A stretch of DNA of 18,605 bases, from assembly GCA_964542895.1 (NCBI GenBank), contig CAZIWT010000063.1, positions 1 through 18,605 of the forward strand. Direction: 5' to 3'. Shown piece by piece: positions 14,964 to 18,605 of the stretch. The DNA is from Zymogenus sp964542895. GTDB lineage: Bacteria; Desulfobacterota; Zymogenia; Zymogenales; Zymogenaceae. Below the pieces are notes generated by a model. The model searched no databases. It had not been told where the DNA came from and was given only the letters and a program-made list of their open reading frames with translations. How positions within the stretch are numbered: position 1 is the stretch's first letter; every line of letters starts with the position of its first letter. The position numbers were made by a program, and so were the translations under genes.

Positions 14964-15851
14964 ATGTCCGAGGTTATGATATTTTGGGACCCTATGGGGC
15001 AGCAGCTGGATTCGGTGGGAACGACAAAGTATATCAGGGCAACGGACGGTGATACTCCTTACGTGTCCACATCCATAAGGATGCTGAGCATCGATACCCC
15101 GGAGGTTCACTACCCGGGAACCCAGAAGCCCTCGAAGCAGGATGAAAGCTTGGCCCAGCTGGCTGAGTGGATAAAGGAGGGGAGGTCGCCCATCAAAAAG
15201 GAGCTTGGGAAGTTTCTTACCCCGAAGCTCGAGACGGGGAAGGCGGGAACCCTGCACGAGGAGCAGGGTGAAAAGGCGACCGAGAAGTTCGTCGAGATGG
15301 TGGAGGAAAAGCTGGAAAGGCCCAGCGGCAGAACGAGGAGCGTCTTTATCATGGCATCCGACGAGCATTTCGATCAGTACGGCAGGCTCCTGGCCTACAT
15401 GGCGCCGTCGTACAACGCGGAGGAGAGGGAGACGATGACGAGGGAGGAGAGGGCCACGTTCAACCTCCTGATGATAAAATCAGGCTGGGCGGCGTCCCTG
15501 ATGATCTACCCCAGCCTACCAAGACATGTCGACCTCGTGATGTTCTACGAGGCCGCAAAGGAGGCGTGCAAGGGGAAGGCGGGGGCCTGGTCCGACCCGA
15601 AGACCCTGACCGGATACGAATTTAGGATGTGCGTGAAGCTCTTTAACGTTACCAAGAAGATAGTGGACGGCGAAGACGTGAGATCGAGAGACAAAAGGTC
15701 CTGGATAAGCCGCTACTGCGTCGATATGACGACGAGGAAGATCTACAATCCGCAGGATTACATCAAGGTGGAGCCGTTCAAGCGCATCTTCATCTGGCCC
15801 AAAAACGTCTCCGAGGCGGTCGGAACCATGAACCTGCTCCCGGGGAGTTGA
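14964..15851 (+). CDS. Staphylococcal-nuclease-like (SNase/thermonuclease) protein with insertion and C-terminal extension
   Basis: This 295-residue protein matches the SNase fold (PF00565) by ATDGDT (27-31), RMLSIDTPE (39-47) and DQYGRLLAYM (137-146). Catalytic-site equivalents appear present: Asp30, Arg39, Asp44, Thr45, Glu47 and Arg141 for staphylococcal Asp21, Arg35, Asp40, Thr41, Glu43 and Arg87. Between Glu47 and Arg141 there are 93 residues, against 43 in the staphylococcal enzyme, so a charged helical insert of about 50 residues is present. A further ~100 residues follow the core. No signal peptide is seen, unusual for a secreted nuclease, so it may act in the cytoplasm. AAGGAGG sits just before the ATG. 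A terminator follows at 15917. Confidence 0.8.
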   Translation: MSEVMIFWDPMGQQLDSVGTTKYIRATDGDTPYVSTSIRMLSIDTPEVHYPGTQKPSKQDESLAQLAEWIKEGRSPIKKELGKFLTPKLETGKAGTLHEEQGEKATEKFVEMVEEKLERPSGRTRSVFIMASDEHFDQYGRLLAYMAPSYNAEERETMTREERATFNLLMIKSGWAASLMIYPSLPRHVDLVMFYEAAKEACKGKAGAWSDPKTLTGYEFRMCVKLFNVTKKIVDGEDVRSRDKRSWISRYCVDMTTRKIYNPQDYIKVEPFKRIFIWPKNVSEAVGTMNLLPGS

Positions 15852-15916
15852 TGCCATTAAGATTAATGTTGCCGATGTAGGGGGATGGTAATTTAAAAGG
15901 AAGTTAAAAGATTTAA

Positions 15917-15946
15917 GGCCCGGGCTTGCGATCCGGGCCGTTTTAT
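15917..15946 (+). terminator. Intrinsic terminator after the nuclease-like gene
   Basis: GGCCCGG (15917-15923) pairs with CCGGGCC (15933-15939), followed by GTTTTATT. Its core is nearly identical to the terminator at 18071. Confidence 0.8.
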
Positions 15947-15981
15947 TATATACTCTCTCAATTTGGGAAAAAGGGGGGACA

Positions 15982-17070
15982 ATGAAAAGCTGTGAACTCA
16001 GAGTCGGGCGGTCGCTTAAATGGATGACGCTTTTTTCAATCGTTGTCTTTGTCGCCACGGCGTGCAGCCATACGCCGAAGATCGTCGATGCAAGGGGAAT
16101 CGTTCCCGAAAGGAGCATCGCGGCTATAGAGAAGGTGAGCCTCGGCGGGGTGGATCAGTGGATAGTGATGAGGGGCGCCGATGTTAGAAATCCGGTGCTT
16201 CTCTTCATCCACGGCGGGCCGGGGATGCCTTCGGCCCCCAAGGTCCTCAAGCACAACGGCGATCTGGAGTCCGACTTCGTCGTGGTCACCTGGGATCAGA
16301 GGGGGGCCGGGAAGTCGTATTCAAAGGATATACCGCCGGACTCGATGACCGTGGAGCAGTTCATATCGGACGCCCACGAGCTCGTCCAGTATCTGAAGAA
16401 AAAGTTAAATGCCGATAAAATATATATCGTCGGCCACTCCTGGGGGAGCATCCTGGGGACGTACCTGATAGACAGGTACCCGGAGGATTTCTACGCCTAC
16501 GTGGGCATAGGCCAGTTCGTAAACGGCATCGAGAACGAGGCGATCTCGTACGATTTCGTTCTGCGACAGGCCGAAAAGACCAATAACAAAAAGGCGATCA
16601 GGGAGCTCAAAAAAATCGGGGCGCCGGTAAGCGCCATTTACAAAAACGGTTTGGACGATCTCCTCGTGCAGAGAAAGTGGCTGATGAAATTTGGAGGGGC
16701 CAACTACACAGACAGGAGCTATTTCAGCACGTACATGACTTATTTTTTCAACAAGGAATACACTATCTTCGATTCGCTGAACGTGATGAAGGGGGTGAAA
16801 ATGTCGCTTAATTTGATGTGGGAGGATGTGGTGAAGATAGATTTTATGACCGAGGTCGACGAGGTCGAAGTCCCGGTCTACTTCATGATCGGCAGGCACG
16901 ACTGGAACACCCCCTTTGAGCTCTCCGAGGAGTATTTCAAGGCGCTCAAGGCGCCCAGTAAAGAGTTCATCTGGTTTGAAAATTCGGCACACAGCCCATG
17001 TTACGAGGAGACGGAGAGATTCAACCGCCTTATGGTGGAAAAGGTCAAGGCGGAGACGTATGAACCGTGA
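15982..17070 (+). CDS. Alpha/beta hydrolase lipoprotein (prolyl aminopeptidase-like, S33)
   Basis: This 362-residue protein has an N-terminal hydrophobic segment ending in VATAC (Cys28), a probable though not ideal lipobox, so it is likely membrane-anchored outside the cytoplasm. The hydrolase core shows HGGPG (77-81, oxyanion hole), WDQRGAGKS, the nucleophile elbow GHSWGS (Ser153), Asp307 in GRHDWNTP and His337 in NSAHSP, so the triad is complete. HGGPG and WDQRGAGKS are typical of S33 prolyl aminopeptidases and related esterases; the substrate is not determinable. A GGGGGG stretch precedes the ATG. It leads a probable operon with the C_GCAxxG_C_C gene (32-base gap) and the GNAT gene. Confidence 0.85.
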   Translation: MKSCELRVGRSLKWMTLFSIVVFVATACSHTPKIVDARGIVPERSIAAIEKVSLGGVDQWIVMRGADVRNPVLLFIHGGPGMPSAPKVLKHNGDLESDFVVVTWDQRGAGKSYSKDIPPDSMTVEQFISDAHELVQYLKKKLNADKIYIVGHSWGSILGTYLIDRYPEDFYAYVGIGQFVNGIENEAISYDFVLRQAEKTNNKKAIRELKKIGAPVSAIYKNGLDDLLVQRKWLMKFGGANYTDRSYFSTYMTYFFNKEYTIFDSLNVMKGVKMSLNLMWEDVVKIDFMTEVDEVEVPVYFMIGRHDWNTPFELSEEYFKALKAPSKEFIWFENSAHSPCYEETERFNRLMVEKVKAETYEP

Positions 17071-17102
17071 TTTATTATGATAAATGAAATGGAGCGATAA
17101 TT

Positions 17103-17538
17103 ATGAGCAGGGCGGAAGACGCGGTTTCTCTATTCGAGGGCGGCCACAACTGCGCCCAGGCGATCCTCTCGACGTACGGGGTGGAGCTCGGCATCGACCT
17201 CGAAGGTGCGCTTAAACTTGCATGCGGATTCGGCGGGGGGATGGCCAGGATGGCCGAAACGTGCGGGGCGGTGACCGGCGCCTTCATGGGAGTTGGGGCT
17301 CAGATTCGCCTCCGCGGAGGCTGGAGATTACGACGCGAAGGAGAAGACCTACGAAGCGGTCCGCCGGTTCGCCGGGGAGTTCAAAGCCAAAAACGGGTCT
17401 GTCGTCTGCAGGGAGTTCCTGGGGCGCGACATCGGAACGGAGGAGGAGAGAAATTCCGCCGTGGAAAATCAGCTTTTCGACACCCGATACCCGCAACTCG
17501 TCCGGTGTGCGGCGGAGATACTCGAAGAGATCCTTTGA
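17103..17538 (+). pseudogene. C_GCAxxG_C_C family protein, frameshifted
   Basis: The frame from the ATG at 17103 encodes the family start: GGHNCAQAIL (Cys17), ACGFGGGMARM (Cys41) and ETCGAVTGAFMG (Cys54). It then runs into an unrelated frame. The family continues from LRFASAEAGDYDAKEK in the +1 frame through two more cysteines (VCREFLG and LVRCAAE) to the stop at 17538. Removing one G from the GGGG run at 17295-17298 joins the halves as MGVGLRF and restores a 144-residue protein of normal family length. This is either a real frameshift or a homopolymer error. The family is named for its spaced cysteines, is often found in anaerobes, and may bind metal or redox groups; its function is not established. 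GGAG precedes the ATG. Confidence 0.85.
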
Positions 17539-17576
17539 GGGTGTCTTGCTAAAAGGGATAGTTTGGAGGAGAGAAT

Positions 17577-18041
17577 ATGAAGGTAGTCCCGGCGGCCGAT
17601 TCCCATCTGCCGGAGATGGTCGAGATATGGAAGGAGTTCATGGATTTACACAGCGATCTCGATCCGTTTCTCGAAAGACGGGATAACGGGCATGAGCATT
17701 TTAAGAAGTACTTAAAAGAAAGGATCGATTCCGACGATGCCACCGTTCTCGTGGCGACCGACGACGACAAAGTGATCGGTTTTTCCATTGTCTACATATC
17801 CAACCACCCCCCGGTTCTGAAAGTGGAGAGGTACGGTCATATCGATAGCCTTGCGGTGAGATCGGAATATCGAAGAAGGGGAGTGGGAACGGCGATTCTC
17901 GACAAAATACACGAATGGCTTGAATCAAGGAGTATTGACAGGATTCAGCTGAACGTGCTCCCCAACAATGTGGAAGCCAGTTCCTTCTGGAGAAAGAAAG
18001 GCTTTCGGGATTTCACGCATACCCTGTGCATGGACAAATAG
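17577..18041 (+). CDS. GNAT-family N-acetyltransferase
   Basis: This 154-residue GNAT-fold protein (PF00583) has a clear acetyl-CoA-binding motif A, IDSLAVRSEYRRRGVGTAIL (about 89-108), and the later segment LNVLPNNVEASSFWRKKGF, typical of the C-terminal half. It transfers an acetyl group from acetyl-CoA to an amine of an unknown acceptor in the cytoplasm. GGAGGAG lies before the ATG. It starts 38 bases after the C_GCAxxG_C_C gene, so it is likely the last gene of the operon, which the terminator at 18071 closes. Confidence 0.9.
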   Translation: MKVVPAADSHLPEMVEIWKEFMDLHSDLDPFLERRDNGHEHFKKYLKERIDSDDATVLVATDDDKVIGFSIVYISNHPPVLKVERYGHIDSLAVRSEYRRRGVGTAILDKIHEWLESRSIDRIQLNVLPNNVEASSFWRKKGFRDFTHTLCMDK

Positions 18042-18070
18042 TAATTTAAATAAAAGTAAAAATATTCACG

Positions 18071-18097
18071 GCCCGGGCTTGTAGTCCGGGCTTTTTT
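18071..18097 (+). terminator. Intrinsic terminator after the GNAT gene
   Basis: GCCCGGGCT (18071-18079) pairs with AGTCCGGGC (18083-18091), including one G-T wobble, with a 3-base loop. Six T residues follow. It shares its core with the terminator at 15917. Confidence 0.9.
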
Positions 18098-18174
18098 AGT
18101 ATATACTTGTTATGTTGAAGAAGAATCAATTTCTAAACCTTTTAAATTAGACTTTTTATAATAGGAGATTAAAA

Positions 18175-18605
18175 ATGTTGGTTAACAGTCCAAGAGCTGT
18201 CGAATTTCGTTCAATAAAGAAACTTATAACAAGATTAAACGCAAATAGGGAATCTGAAAAAAGCATACTGATTTCAGTAGATAATATGGATGTGCCTTCT
18301 TGGCAGCGTCAAATTGTATGGACTGAAGAAGATAAAGGACTTCTTGCATATAGTATTTTAAGAAACTACCCTATTGGCATGATGGTATTATGGAGAAAGA
18401 AGAATAGTATCCGTGTACCTATTGATGGACGTCAGAGATTAATCGCTATTAAGGAATTCTACGGAGGCTCAATAGCAATTCCAAACTTGAAATTCATTCC
18501 AGATGAATTAAAAAATAGAAAATATCGATTACTTGAAGGGGACGAAAACAAAGAATATAAACAGCTTGAATTAGAATACCGCGAAAATTTTGATGATTAT
18601 GAAGC
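18175..18605 (+). CDS. DUF262-domain protein (GmrSD-like), 5' part only
   Basis: The ATG at 18175, with AGGAG seven bases before it, opens a frame of 143 complete codons that runs off the window. It shows DUF262 (PF03235) features: VPSWQRQIVW near residue 40, YPIG, and IDGRQRL, a variant of the DGQQR motif of the ParB/sulfiredoxin-like nuclease/NTPase fold. DUF262 proteins include the GmrS part of type IV restriction enzymes against modified phage DNA and other defence proteins. Two sampled lines are 35% and 38% GC, against 58% in the hydrolase gene, and AGA and ATT/TTA codons are common, so acquisition by transfer is likely. The missing C-terminal half, possibly DUF1524 HNH nuclease, decides its class. 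Confidence 0.8.
   Translation, partial: MLVNSPRAVEFRSIKKLITRLNANRESEKSILISVDNMDVPSWQRQIVWTEEDKGLLAYSILRNYPIGMMVLWRKKNSIRVPIDGRQRLIAIKEFYGGSIAIPNLKFIPDELKNRKYRLLEGDENKEYKQLELEYRENFDDYE

Overview
The window looks like chromosomal DNA from an anaerobic, Gram-negative-type bacterium, possibly a Desulfobacterota-like lineage; that placement is inference. The support is an anaerobic-type radical-SAM maturase, two methyltransferase-like UroD-family proteins, three lipoproteins with lipoboxes and clear GGAG-type ribosome binding sites. There is no rRNA, tRNA, CRISPR array or transposase gene. Most genes are GC-rich (one sampled 60-base line in the alpha/beta hydrolase is 58% GC). Two stretches differ: the TPR gene (30% and 45% in two sampled lines) and the last ~430 bases (35% and 38%).

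Layout. 1-2700: an intrinsic terminator, then two tandem UroD/MtaA-like paralogs on +. 2716-3291: two small membrane ORFs on -, in the same frame and separated only by one TAA. 3566-5399: a radical SAM/SPASM maturase with a C-terminal SEC-C motif, then a CBS-pair protein with its own promoter. 5400-5786: non-coding except for a possible 16-codon ORF followed by a strong terminator. 5787-7490 (-): a C69-type dipeptidase and a small holin-like membrane protein. 7711-11240 (+): two homologous patatin-like lipoproteins on either side of an exported TPR protein, with REP/MITE-like repeats in the gap. 11247-11915 (-): a YhhN-family protein (lysoplasmalogenase family), convergent with the second patatin. 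12007-13170 (+): an exported protein of unknown function and methylglyoxal synthase. 13582-14641 (-): a SAM methyltransferase and a thiamine-binding (MTH1187/YqgV) protein. 14964-18041 (+): a staphylococcal-nuclease-like protein and its terminator, then a probable operon of an alpha/beta hydrolase lipoprotein, a frameshifted C_GCAxxG_C_C protein and a GNAT acetyltransferase, closed by a near-copy of the same terminator. 18175-end: the start of an AT-rich DUF262 (GmrSD-like) gene cut by the window edge.

How the genes may work together. Most are single-gene or two-gene units with no shared pathway. The most coherent theme, by inference, is envelope lipid turnover: two patatin lipoproteins, a YhhN protein and a lipoprotein hydrolase. 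I do not see a clearly new multi-gene system. The best leads are the patatin-TPR-patatin/YhhN cluster, the stop-split membrane ORF pair, the sharply conserved 52-bp block shared by the UroD paralogs, and the DUF262 gene that may open an acquired defence region beyond the window.
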